Source: Diphasiastrum complanatum (lineage: Eukaryota > Streptophyta > Lycopodiopsida > Lycopodiales > Lycopodiaceae). Taken from it: 64,000 nt of DNA. Position numbers and translations under genes: made by a program. Below the pieces are notes generated by a model. It saw only the letters and a list, made by a program, of their open reading frames with translations, did not search any database and had not been told where the DNA came from. Every line of letters begins with the position of its first letter. The first letter of the stretch is position 1. Of this stretch, positions 21,600-32,860 are shown in pieces. Where the stretch lies: the NCBI GenBank assembly GCA_029204225.1, contig CM055111.1, positions 47,237,224 through 47,301,223 of the forward strand, read 5' to 3'.

Positions 21600-22960
21600 C
21601 ACTTATGGGTGTTCCATCATGGCGAATGGGTGGAAAAATGTACAACAGGGTCCAATCATTAATATTCTTGTATCTTCTTGCATGGGCACCATATTCCTCA
21701 AGGCAGTGCGCAAATCTCAGGCTGGAGAATTTACGGGCAAATCTGAGCAACTGTTAAGGTGAGTGTACATAATGGGGTGTGCGTTTTCACAGAGGGCACG
21801 GGGAGGTTGCTTATGCTGGAGTGCCCTAGCATTGTCTGAACTCCACATGTTGCTCATTGTATTGAGCTTCACAAGCAGGAAATTGGCAATTTTCTGTGGT
21901 TGATAGACATAACATCGAGGGATCTTTCAACTGTGACTTTTGTCACATATAAATGCCTTGCTTTGGACATGTTTCGTACTTACAGCAGTCTAGATTTGCT
22001 GCAAACCTGCACCCACCAGACTTACTGGACCCACCAGACTTTGCTGCAAACCTGCACCCACTTTGTTGTGCTGGAGAGACTGCTTGTGGTGTGAGATGAG
22101 CTGCACAGAATGGCAATGAGTTCGGACTCTGTAGCATGTCATCATAGTCGAGAGTCAGCTAAAGTCCACTTCTAGAGTGCTTCATTTTTCAAGGATCTCT
22201 AGAGACACAGGTGGCTGAGCCAGTGGAGGTGTTGAGGTCAATTTACCATGTCTTGCACCTAGTGGACAGCAAGAGTTGCACCCTGGGGCCCATATATGAG
22301 CTCATGGACCATACTGGGGAGACTTTATAATGGCCTCTTTTGGAAGAGATGAGGTATGTCGTTATCCATCCTTCAGACAACTGCTATGATGCTATGGCTA
22401 TTAGCTAGTATGTGCAACACAATGTTGTGTCCAGATTTTATATCGTTCTTAACATCTGTGATGTTGTCCTTTCTGCATCAGGATGCAAAATGCAGGTAGG
22501 GAGTGCTGACGAGGTTCCACAGGCTTATCATTCAGTTGCACATCTGATGCACCGACTCTGAAGATCTACTAGGTAGAGTATTAATGTTGAGCTAGATTCG
22601 GGGTGGAGCTCTTATACTGAACTGGTACAGCTAAGCAGTGGGGCTGAGTGGAGACAACTCTACACGGATAAGGTAGAATTTGAGCAAGACCAAGGTGTGT
22701 TTGGGAGGGGCTTGGCCAAGGACAAGGAGTTGCAGATGGAGCCTGTGAAGTGGTGGGGGTTCATTGGGCATAGCAAATCAAAGCTGCAGAGAGGTCTCAG
22801 GAATCTTCAGCTTTCGAATGTGAGCGGAATTAGTCCACTTGGTCACTCACCCATACGAAGAGAAGAAACCCTTTTGCTGTAAATCAGTGTGAGTAGTTGG
22901 TGTATTGCAACACCAACTTGTGCCTTGTTCATCATGGGAGGAAGTGCATAAAATCATGCA
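21600..22960 (+). pseudogene. hAT-superfamily transposase (DUF659 type), broken
   Basis: Scattered over all three frames are the landmarks of a plant hAT transposase, in order. The DUF659 block comes first (MANGWKNVQQGPIINILVS, GTIFLKAV; 21619-21710). Next is the catalytic-core block GRLLMLECPSIV with AHCIEL and IGNFLWLIDIT (21800-21910). An EPVEVLRSIYHVLHLVDS / YELMDHTGETL segment follows (22215-22330). Last are the C-terminal dimerisation block (ELQMEPVKWWGFIGHSKSKL, 22720-22800) and LVYCNTNL (22897-22925). Many stops and shifts; no terminal inverted repeats were located. Long inactive. Confidence 0.7.
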
Positions 22961-23668
22961 TTGAAGCGCTTAATGCCATACCAACAGCCATTAAGCAGCC
23001 AACAAGAGATGCAGACGATGAAATATTTGTTGCGTTGCATCTTGAGATGAAAGAGGAGATAAGGACTCATAGATTCAATGCAAGAGGAGATGAGGATGCA
23101 TAGAGTCATGGCCAAAGAGGAGAGACATGTTGCTGGGGTTACTGAGATTATGAGGCGAAGGGCGGTGAGATGGAAGGGGGATGCTACAACACAAGTTGTT
23201 CAGGAGGCTAAGACACAACCTGATATATTTCCACCCATTCGTGGACCTACAGGTAGCTCATGCAGGGGCAGAGTCCTGGAGGCAGGACCACAGGCACAAG
23301 CTATGTCACTGGCAAAGGTTTTATCTTAGGCACAGATAGGATATACAGGCAGGGGAGGTCCAGTACATAGTAAAAGGGACAAAGGGAGAAGTAGAGGTCA
23401 TTCACATTGCATGTCCTCTACACAGAGTGAGACTAGAGGCCTGATCTTTGCTTCATCTTTGACAGACAATGACTCAGTTTCTTTGGAGGTCGAGAATAAT
23501 GAGTAGATGATTGAGAATTTCCATACATTCTTGTATGTTTCACAAGCATAAGCGCACCTCAAGCTTATCCATTACGACAGTCCAGAAATGACCCGTTAGC
23601 ATGGATCTCTATCAGACACTATGGATGATGGTAACCCATGAAGTCTAAATACACGTTCTATGAATAGA
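22961..23668. other. Flank between the hAT and Ty3 relics
   Basis: Short frames of charged residues (22961-23330) may be the hAT C-terminal tail. Nothing else is recognised. Confidence 0.3.
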
Positions 23669-24840
23669 TCAGCTACCCCAAGTGCATCTATCTTTTTGTG
23701 TTGGCATAAGATGAGCCATTTTTGTTAGCATGTCAACCATTATGACATCATGTTGAAGCTGCATACGAGGCAAGCGTGTAATAAAGTCCATTGAAACACT
23801 CTCCCATCTTCCGTCTGAAATAGGCAAAGGGTGTAACGATCTAGGAATTTTAATCCTTTCGGCTTTGTTAATTTGACACTTAAAACAATGCGTCAAATAA
23901 CTATGGACATCTTTGTTAATCTTAGGCCACCAAAAATTACGTTGGATCACCTCACAGATTTTATCCACACCAAGATGACCTGCACTAGGGCTATCATGGC
24001 AAGAATGCAAGATTTTCTTATGCAGCTCCTCACAAGCTGGAATGAGAAATTTTCCATTCCTCTTAACAAAACCATCCTGGATGGTATACTTAAGATAAGT
24101 GCGAGCAAAGCGAATAGAGCTCTCCTCCTGAGACTCTGCATGGCCATGACTCACCTCAAGCTCCTCTTTCTTACATTGAGGATCATCTAATTCAGCCTTC
24201 TTTATCTTAACTAATAGGTCATTTTCAATGACATTTGATACAATATCCGAGACAACGCATTAGCCACTCGTTTTTCTACCTCCTCATCCACTCACAAAAC
24301 TTGTTCTTTTGAGTTAAATCAGTCAAAGGTGCTATGATACGACAGTAATCCTTAACATATTTTCTAATAAACACCGCCAATCCTAGGAAAGATTGCACTG
24401 CTGTCAAATTAGCTGGCACAAGCCATGCAATAATCCTAGGAAAGATTGCACTGCTGTCAAATCAGCTGGCACAAGCCATGCAATAATCACAGCAACTGTC
24501 TTAAGATCCAGTCTTACTCCATCAACAATGTCCTTTTTAAAGAGTTCGCTCTTTTTTGCATTAGCAAATGGTTTGCTTTCCCTCAAGGTAGACAACACAA
24601 TCCTAAGGTGAGTCATATGCTTGACCTCACTTGCATCATAAGTGAGAATGTCATCAATAAAATTTACGACAAGCGGTCTGACCACATCATGATTGTAGTT
24701 GGGGTGTTAATTAGACCAGTCACCAAAGGGCATCACAAGATACTCATAGTGACCAAACCGAGGTCAGAAGGCAGTTTTATGAACATCTAGTTCACGAACT
24801 CTAACCTCATGATACCTGCTCTTCAAGTCTATCTTACTAA
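23669..24840 (-). pseudogene. pol: Chromovirus-type Ty3 pol (RT and integrase), broken
   Basis: Reading leftward: an RT start DLKSRYHEVRVRE and MPFG block at 24720-24830, then VVNFIDDIL with the Asp pair of the RT active site and THLRIVLSTLRESKPFANAKK at 24530-24680, then VQSFLGLL. RNase H is almost gone: the frame jumps from a TDLTQKNK-like segment near 24310 to VANALSR near 24260. Integrase (24154-23669) has the zinc finger (HDSPSAGHLG, CFKCQ) and the core start WESVSMDFITRLP, then stops at [11 protein letters not shown] before the second catalytic Asp. The sequence style fits chromoviruses. No LTR was found beside it. Confidence 0.8.
24381..24486. repeat. 53-bp tandem duplication in the RT relic
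   Basis: 24381-24433 repeats at 24434-24486 with about one change (TCCTAGGAAAGATTGCACTG starts each). It duplicates the FLGL segment of RT and shifts the frame. Confidence 0.9.
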
Positions 24841-26724
24841 ACACAGGGGCAGCATCAACACACTCACTGTTGTCCACAGCAAATATGGTTTTAGCTACTT
24901 CCAGTGCTTTGCACTGAGTGAAATTGATTGGTTCTGCATGCATTCCAAGTTGTGAAGTCTGCCTGCACTACTCCTTGTAGAAATTCCTGATTTTTTAGGA
25001 TAACTAAGTATGACATTTCTACTTTTCAGGATTCAAAGGCAAGGTACAGGGCCCAGGTTTCTATTTATGATGATTCTCTTGATGAGAATCAACTGGATGA
25101 CTACCAAAGAGTGCGCAAAGCATAACCATTTGTGTATTTACAGCATACCTACTAGCAAACATGGCAAATGTTCACAAGTTAGCACCTGGGGAGGATGGGG
25201 GGGTTTGTTTGCAAACGTTGTAATGAAAAGCACTATCTTTCTAAAAAGTTTGTTATAACTTTTGATCTTAGAGCTTTCTATGGGAAGTTGTAAGAACAAT
25301 ATACATCTTACAGAGTATGTTGTACAGAGTACAGTGTACAAAATAGCCTTACAACTTACAGTAACTTCTAACTAAACTTACAACCATTAGTGATTATTAA
25401 TTAGGCTATGGGTTATAATGTACCACTGAGCAATCAATAGAGAGCCTATGGGTGCCAATAGAATGAAGACATATGATGGGTGATTTTATCCTAAAGTGAA
25501 GGCTCAATTGTACATTCATTGGCTGTTAAGCTGAGTTTTCTTAAATCCATTTGATTGAAGCAGCTGACAACCTGCTCCTGCTACTTTTGGATTAACAAAA
25601 AAAACATCTTGAAGAGTGGTTCAGGCAACGACAGATGGTATTAGACTCTTGCATTATACTATTCAGCTGTTGTTTCATGTTAAATTCATAAGTTTTCAAA
25701 GTAGTATCTTGATGCTCAGAAGGTTTTTGTGACGAGACCATAGTGGTGCTTTTTTATCAAAGAAAATGAAATATTCTTATTTCCTCTTTGACGAGGTTTA
25801 AACAAACGTTACTCAAGAGTGAAAGTATGCAGGGCTGGAAATTTCTGAGATTTTCAATAGAATGTAGGTATGGACAAGAAACTTACTGGTGGATGGAAAT
25901 ATTTTCATGTCTTGGAAGTAACATGTCATAAAATAAAGCTGTGGAGATGGACTAAGAAAAGATTCTTGTTTGAATCCGTTTAAGCTCCCATTCTCCTACA
26001 TAAATGTGAAATTTAGGAGGATAGCATTCCTAGGGGTAGATGGTATGAAAATGGTAGGTTCCAAACGTTGTTATTAGCTGCATTCAATGAGAGAAGCATG
26101 GCCATGTTTTGTGATTTATTGCATTCAGGTATAGAAAGCATGCAAGAAGCGAGACTTCAAAAGTGGCATTTCAGATTCATACATGAACTCAAAGACTCAT
26201 GCATGAATGGTGCATTGAGGCTGATAAGTGGCACTGTTCATGTAAATTCCCACAAGGTGAATTTGAGGTCGTCCTCAAAAGATAATTATCAAACAGTTTT
26301 GAAGAGCACCTTAAACCAGGAAAATGCAATATCATCAAGTGAATGTACATCTGGAGGTAGGAAGATCAATTTGACAGCATGTGATACCAAAATCGAGAAA
26401 GAACACATTCTGGTAAATACATAATCTGCAATTGGAGACAAAGAGGTGGTGTGGAGCAAATTTGAATGGGAGCAGCATCTTTGTCTTCTATGCCATAAGG
26501 GGAACCCGAATAAAAATGTCTCTCTCATTGATTGCCACGGACTACAAGAACTGTGGGAGAATTTCCAATAGACTCAACTTCACAGCTTTTTTTGCAAATC
26601 CTTTATTTAGATAGATAAATTCGACGTTGGATATGATCATGTCTTGAAACTGTTCATGTAGATCACTGGTCTCAGTGGACAGTAGTAAAGATAATCTATT
26701 GTAATTTGTCTATACCATGGGTTT
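24841..26724. other. Intergenic stretch, no gene recognised
   Basis: The beginning (24840-24960) may hold further decayed pol. An open frame at 26068-26424 (plus) has no recognisable motif. It lies just downstream of the GT14 gene end and may include its 3' untranslated region. Confidence 0.35.
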
Positions 26725-29330
26725 CTACCTAAGCATTTTGTGCTCAAGAATAACCTCATTAAGGAGTCGAAGTGCTGCTGTTCTTGTGAATTTCCTTGCA
26801 AAAAGGAAGCATGGTCGAGGAACACCATTTGAACTGCACCATTCCTTTCGTCCCTCAGTTTCATAGTTGACAAAGTCTATAGCCTGCGAATAAGCCAGAT
26901 CAATGATAAGGCTCCTTCCTTCAAGATGCCTTCAAGGAACAACATCTGGGAACAGATAGCATCTAGCTAAACTGAGACTGCATAATGAAACTTTGAAGGA
27001 CACCATAGAGCTTGAGAGTTGAGAAGCACAGAGAAACCGATATGAAAACCTTGACTAATTTCATGTGAAATACTAAATGCACATCAAAGGAATATGCAAT
27101 TATCCTGTTCATAAACTCAAAACAGAGTTAAACCCAAAGCAAATGATTTTGTCAGATGCACCTATTTTTAACTGGAAAATTCTGACCCCCATTCGCATAT
27201 TTAACCTCAGAGAAAGTTTTAACCTGATCTTATAGGAGTTGGAAGTAGGGTATTATCAAAGGAAATACTATCAAGGTATGTAATTTATATTCATTTGTTG
27301 GCCACGAGAATTTTTATTCATGTACAGTCCTAACAGCCTTTTGTATGTGTTTATATTTAGGATTGGCCAACAGCCCAAAGAACCATTATTTGGTATTGGA
27401 GTGGGGGTCCTGCTGGAAGGGCGCAGACCCCCTAGAAGGACACACTAGTTTCTCTCTTGTAACCCTATTTGTGGATAAGTATCCAGAAGCTTCCATTTTA
27501 AAGTTCCTATTGGCTATAAGTAGGACCTAGAGGCATGCATTTGTTTAGCTTATGATTTGGTATTCTTTGCGCTCTTTGTGGGAAAACTCTTGCCTTTGCT
27601 CATGCTTGTAGGGCTTTAGCCATTGATTCTATGTGATGCTATTTGCCATTCTTTTTAGGAGTTTGTTAGATTGCTTCATGTATTTTCAAATAATGCTTCA
27701 TTTATGCTAAACTCTGTGATTCAGTTCATAAATGCTACTCTTGATTTTTATAATAGCATGGAACAGACAGGAATAACATGACCATCTATCTATTTATGAT
27801 TAGCACACAGAACTGTATTCAGTACAACTGAATGGCCTTGTTCCATAATATTGGAAGAGTTCTGGAAGAAAGAACGAAATGTAAGTGGCAATAAAAAAAG
27901 AATATGGTATGATGAGCAAGGCACAACAAGAAAGAACTTAAAAATCTGTGCTTGCAAAGGTGTATCATTCGCTTTATCCATATCAGTTATCTAAAAGTAC
28001 TAAGCTGAATGAGCTCAAGGCTCAAATGCTTATTGCATGAAATTTCAGTCCTTCAAAAACAGCTCATTAATCTAGTCCATGGCCATGAGCAGAAGAGATC
28101 CATTGAATGAGCCCGCTTAAATGAAGTCTCTATAGAAAGTGAACCAGCGGACTCAACATGAAAAATGGAGTAACAACTTACTTGTATTTCCTGGATAACC
28201 CTCAATGAGGCATCAGTAGCACCAAAGGTGACAGGATGCCAACGGTCCTTGATCTGACCCCTAGCTGGCTCTTTCCAGAAAGTGTATGTGAGTGTTCTGC
28301 GTTCAGCTTCGACCTCGAGTCCTTTGATCTGTGTCCAATAATCAGGCCCCCACTAATTTAAGGACGATAATACATTGGAAGTTCTCCTTCGGAACAGCAA
28401 CATATTATGCCACTAGCCAGCTCATGCCTTTATCATATGGTATGATTCTTGAAAATCTTTGAGGTCTAGGCACATAAGCAATTGTCTAAACACAACTAGC
28501 CGCAAGTACAACTTTTAGTCTAATATAAATCAGCTCAGGTACTTAGAAGAATGGGATGGATCATGGGAGATGAAGAGAACATCATGAATATTTCATGATT
28601 TCTGTTATAAGTGGTATAAACTATGCACAATTAAGGATAAGTAGAAGAGTGGCTCACACTTATTTTCAATTAAATTAGAATCTGCTCATGCGGTCGAGTA
28701 CTAGGGCTTGCACTTCAATTTGCCTATTTCAGTCTAATAGCAAAACCTTCAAAAGCAAGTAGAAAATAGATTTCCATCTTCCCTTCTCTAAAAACTTGTT
28801 TACTGTGAATATAAGCCATAAATATCATAACTACACATTGCGACTTTGTATTCCCAGATGGCTTAGTAAACTCATGAACAGATTTAAGTGTATGTTAAAA
28901 TATGCTAGTAAAGAAATTCATGTAAACTTTCTGTTTCACAAAAAAGCAAAAGAAAAGATTTGCCTAGATATTAAATCAAAGTATTGAAAAAGTATAGCTC
29001 CAGTAACACAAGCTTTGAAGCCTTGGAGTCGCAATCTATTGCCAATAGCTGAGTAGCACAGCTGAATCAAGCATCATAGGATGATATTACCCTAGAACTT
29101 AACATGCATATCAGCATGTGTTAACAAGCCACATATACTTCCTTTTCCATTCTCAAAAGAAACAAAATCAACATGCCCACTGTAAGCAATCAGGAAAAAT
29201 CAACCCATAAGCTGGAAGTTTTCAAAAAAATATCAAACAGACTCACTGCGAGAAGAGTTTGTATGTAATGTTCGTCTGGAATGCAGTCGCGCTTTGACCT
29301 TCTGTGTGGATTCTGGAAAAACATGTCCAT
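26725..29330 (-). CDS. Glycosyltransferase family 14 (DUF266, core-2/I-branching type), last three exons
   Basis: Three exons join in phase on the minus strand. 29330-29247 (28 residues, DMFFQNPHRR and CIPDEHYIQTLLA) follows the acceptor TTTGTAG and ends at a GTGAGT donor. 28328-28182 (49 residues, ERRTLTYTFW, WHPVTFG) follows GGACACAG and ends at a GTAAGT donor. 26883-26725 (52 residues plus TAG stop, YETEGRKEWC, PCFLFARKF) follows TTATTCGCAG. Introns are 918 and 1298 bp. CIPDEHY with HP-TF and EWC-PCFLFARKF is the C-terminal signature of plant GT14/DUF266 proteins, type II Golgi enzymes of about 350-400 residues. The Glu of PDEH matches the proposed catalytic base of core-2 enzymes. All three exons are free of stops and the splice sites are intact, so the gene may be alive. 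The upstream exons were not found. The LINE at 29743-31825 would then sit in an upstream intron. Confidence 0.8.
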
Positions 29331-29670
29331 CTACAAATAAAAAATCCTGTCAGAGAGCACATGGACTTGCTGCCAGCAGGTTTAGTACTGTGATATGGCT
29401 GTCAAAGGCAAGGCAGGAATTTCAGGAATTTTTTAGAAAGATTCAGAGGATTCAGAGAGTAAAAGAACCTTGAAAGGAAATGTCATGGGAGAAACCAATT
29501 GAGTTAGCTGAATTTCCTAACCTAACATGCCCTTCGGTAGACCAACCAGCTTTGGATCTTGAGAGCTATTTGCAAACACTACTCACATAAATTGAAAACA
29601 ACCTCTTATAGGATCCACTATTGACAAATTGTGCAACCACAAGCTGCAACAGCTGTGATTACTACAGCCC

Positions 29671-29671
<1 letters not shown>

Positions 29672-29742
<71 letters not shown>
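29672..29742. repeat. (TG)n(AG)n compound microsatellite, 3' tail of a LINE
   Basis: About 22 TG units run directly into about 14 AG units, followed by GAAAGAAGAAAGAAAGCTTTATTAATG. On the minus strand this is the end of the LINE at 29743-31825: AATAAAG, TTC/TTTC units, (CT)n, (CA)n. Confidence 0.9.
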
Positions 29743-29748
<6 letters not shown>

Positions 29749-31825
29749 AGAAAGAAAGCTTTATTAATGTTTTTTCCATGCCAAAAGGCAGTACATGTCA
29801 TGTATGTGGTAACCATGGGAGCGTATAAAAACGTCTCCAAACAGTAATAAAGAAAACATCTAGTGCAAACTAAAATAGGCACGTATGCGAGAGTGCGCAT
29901 AATAATCATATGTATCAAGGGTAAGATGTCAAGGCTGTGCTGCTGCTGCTGTGCTGATGCTGTAAAAAGATGTAATGCGAGCCACAGAATGGGAAAGCAC
30001 TGGAGCCTGCCGGCGGCGTCTGTGAGCATGAGCACGTGCATGTGTAATAGTAGTAATACGCCTCTGCGTAGAATGTCTAGTAATCCTGGTAGTAACATGA
30101 TGGTGGGAGGTACAGTCTTTGATCTCTATGAGCATGAGGTGGCCATCATCCTCGTCGTCGTCATCATCATAATCCTCATCCTCAGGCACTAAATCACACG
30201 ATCTCCGTCTAGTAAAGAACGAAGTAATCAATGGCTGTGAGGTAAAATGCTGGGGTGTCTCGTATAAATCTCTCCGTAGTCTGGACATCTCGTGTACCAT
30301 CAGAGCGACACACCGTGGGTCCTCATAAGCTATGAGAGAGCGTAGAGTGGTAGGCATCTCTTGGAACAGGCAATGATATCGCCCTCTGATCTCATAATAT
30401 ACAGGGCACCTAAATATAAAGTGCTCCTCAGACTCCACCTCACCTAGAGAGCAGAACTGGCAAATCCGCTCCTCTCTGGGAATACCGTGGAACCTCCCAG
30501 TCTCAATAGCTAGCTAATGGGAGGACACCCTGAGCTGCCCCAATCTGAATCTGAGGCAATGTGACAGTCCCGAGTCCAAGTAGCGCGGCATGAACGGGGT
30601 CCCTAATGCATCTAGTTCCAAGAAATGAGTCCGGTAGAAAGCTAGCTTAACCCCTAACTGGTTACGCCAAGTCCGTTCTAGATATGTGCGATAAAGGAAG
30701 CGTCTGATATATTGATGTGTGCCAGAGGGGAGCTCTGTGATGGAGATGCCAAATGATACAAGCAGGAGGTGAGAGGCTTGAGAGAACCATGATAGCCTGT
30801 AGCCCTGATCGTGAAGACGCTATGAGGAGGATAGTGCAACCTGTATGTATCGCCTGTCTATCTCTGGTAACGCCTGTATCCTTTGTATATAGGTGATGAG
30901 CTGAAGAACTGCCTCGATCTGTATAGGTGGAACTGCAAACTCGGCTAGGAGAATCTCATGTGGAACAGAAGGCTTCGCTCAAATCAACCGAGCTAGCATG
31001 GTGGTCTGTAGTCGTGAAAGACTGGCCTAGTGTGAAGAAGGGAGACCTACACACCATGTCTCTGCCGCATATAAAGCCATGGGGGTAACAATGGTATCGA
31101 AGAGGTGACACTTACTACGAGCATCTTGGATGGACTTTCGGAAGCAAAATCGCTCTAGCTGAACAAGGGAGGCATGTGCTTTCCCTAGTTGAGTGGTAAC
31201 GGCCTGTCTCATGCTAAAAGTAGGACCTGAGAAAAGGACCCCCAAGTATGTGTAGGAAGGGACCACCTCTAGAATCTGCCCACCCAAAGTAAGCTCCTAT
31301 CGCTACATGAATGCCCTTGAAGTGTTGAAGACCATAACCTTGGTCTTCCCAATGTTCACCCCTAGGCCCCATCTGGTGCAAAACTCATGCAAGCAATCCA
31401 ACTGTCGCTGTAGACCCTCTCTGGTCGGTGAGACCAATACCACATCATCAACATAAAGGAGGATAGCAATCAAGATGTCACCAAGCCTGCAGCCAGTACC
31501 ACCACCCTGTGTAATGACTCTCTCCAACTCATCAATATACAAGCCAAAGAGGACTGGTGAGAGGGAACAACCCTGCTTCACCCCAATAGTGCTCTAGATG
31601 TGCTCAAATATGCCACTGCTATGCCGAAAACAACCAAAGACACGCTCATCAAGTGCCATCACAGCAAGAACAATGTCGGTGGAGAAGCCGAGGTCTCGGA
31701 GTCTCTGGATGAGCAATGAGCGAGGAACATAATCAAAGGCTTTCCTGAAGTCCACAAAACAACAGTAAACCCTCTCTCTCCTGTGCTTAGCCTCCTCAAT
31801 CAAGGTTCGCAATGTGAAGATGTGA
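29743..31825 (-). mobile_element. 5'-truncated non-L1-type LINE (copy A)
   Basis: The body runs from a truncation inside RT (31825) to a 3' end with hairpin 29779-29790, AATAAA and the microsatellite tail. Both flanks are GA/TC repeats (29672-29742 and 31826-31848), so no ordinary target duplication can be read. The RT style (VDFRKAFD, KQGCSLSPVLFGLYIDELE) is unlike plant L1 and closer to RTE/jockey-like clades. Confidence 0.85.
29929..31825 (-). pseudogene. LINE ORF2 of copy A: reverse transcriptase and zinc knuckle
   Basis: One frame runs from IFTLRTLIEEAKHRRERVYC at the truncation to 29929, broken by seven stops, six of them TAG. RT blocks in order: CCFVDFRKAFDYVPR, GVKQGCSLSPVLFGLYIDEL, the active-site LLYVDDVVLVS (YVDD), INIGKTKVMVFN-type block, and SYTYLGVLFSGP. 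Near the C-terminus is a CX2CX9HX4C finger (CQFCSLGEVESEEHFIFRC), followed by an acidic EDEDYDDDDDEDD run. The endonuclease part is missing because of the 5' truncation. Confidence 0.85.
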
Positions 31826-31848
31826 GAGAGAGAGAGAGAGAGAGAGAA
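31826..31848. repeat. (GA)n microsatellite at the truncated LINE end
   Basis: About 11 GA units. The right side continues AATCGATCTTTATTAGC, which resembles the 3' terminal signal (CTTTATTA) of the LINE copies. It may therefore be the tail of another minus-strand element extending right from 31849. Confidence 0.8.
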
Positions 31849-32549
31849 TCGATCTTTATTAGCATCACTAAGTACAGTTTATAGTAAAAACTAGCATATA
31901 GCAAAATTCCTAAAAATCAATGTATTAACTAGAAAGTCCAACTAATTTACTAAACAAGACCAATGACTATCTATATGATTCCATAGAGATAGAAGACTCA
32001 ATTAAAAGCTTATGCTTCATGTGAATTTCATAATGAGACTTCCAAGTAATACTAAAAACAATTCCAATAAACAAAAAAAATCAAGGGGCCGCTATGTTAT
32101 GAATAATGGCCCTATAATCTCTTCCTGTCATACTTGCAGGCTTCTGCAATAAATGAGATGGGGCTGCTCAGTTTACACCAGCATGTTTTTTTTCAATCTA
32201 AAATCATTATAATTGACCCTCAACAGTGACAACGCATCTTCTTTCATCTTGGAAATCTCCTCAAGTAGCCTTTAGTATTTGTACTACTTCAATGGTGTCC
32301 AGAAATTCTGCTGGCCATCTGGTCTGCTCCTCAGGCTCCTTCTCAGACTAAGCAACAATACCAAAGAAATGGGAAAATATTCACCAATTTTGCTTCTCCA
32401 ATATTCTGGATGGTATAAAAACTTTGAGGACACATTGTCATATCTAAACAATGTTACTTGCTCAACAGTTTCAACCTTGACAGGCAGGACATCAAATTTA
32501 AACATATTGTGATGCATCTGAAGAGGTGCTGCCCAATCTTTGAGTTGTA
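31849..32549 (-). other. Possible 3' end of a further LINE-like element; otherwise unrecognised
   Basis: On the minus strand the sequence ends CTTAGTGATGCTAATAAAGATCGATTC(TC)n, with a small TTAG/CTAA stem before the AATAAA. I see no RT here, so it could be a SINE or a different LINE 3' region. The part after 32284 leads into the protease relic. Confidence 0.3.
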
Positions 32550-32860
32550 TGGTTACAACACCTGCTATGCAGTCATGGATGGCATGCACAGCCTGCAACC
32601 ATTGGCGGCCTAATAAGATTGATCCACACCTTTCTCCATAGGCAGCTTCATAACAATAGAGTTAGAAAAGAACTGAGTATTTTGAATAGTCCAAGGGACT
32701 CCCCTGAATTCTCATATGGGACTGTCTCTCCTATGGTTGGCCATACAGATTACCATGTCTGTGGGTACCAGCTTGACATTGTTAAGCATCTTATACAGCT
32801 GCTCGAACATGATATGACTCCAGCTCCACCATCAATTTATATGATATATGTCCAATGCAA
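32550..32860 (-). pseudogene. Retroelement aspartic protease, broken
   Basis: On the minus strand: IDGGAGV (the active-site D-S/T-G region, here DGG), then in a shifted frame MFEQLYKMLNN and GVPWTIQNTQFFSNSIV, then ILLGRQWLQAVHAIHDC, which has the hydrophobic-GR pattern of the retroviral-type protease C-terminus. Stops and shifts interrupt it. It is isolated from any gag or RT. It is most likely from a Ty3-type element. Confidence 0.5.

Noticed and set aside
29583-30098. Minus-strand frame running through the TG/AG microsatellite
   Set aside because: The microsatellite gives long stop-free Ser-Leu and Thr-His runs; the frame is a different one from the LINE ORF2.
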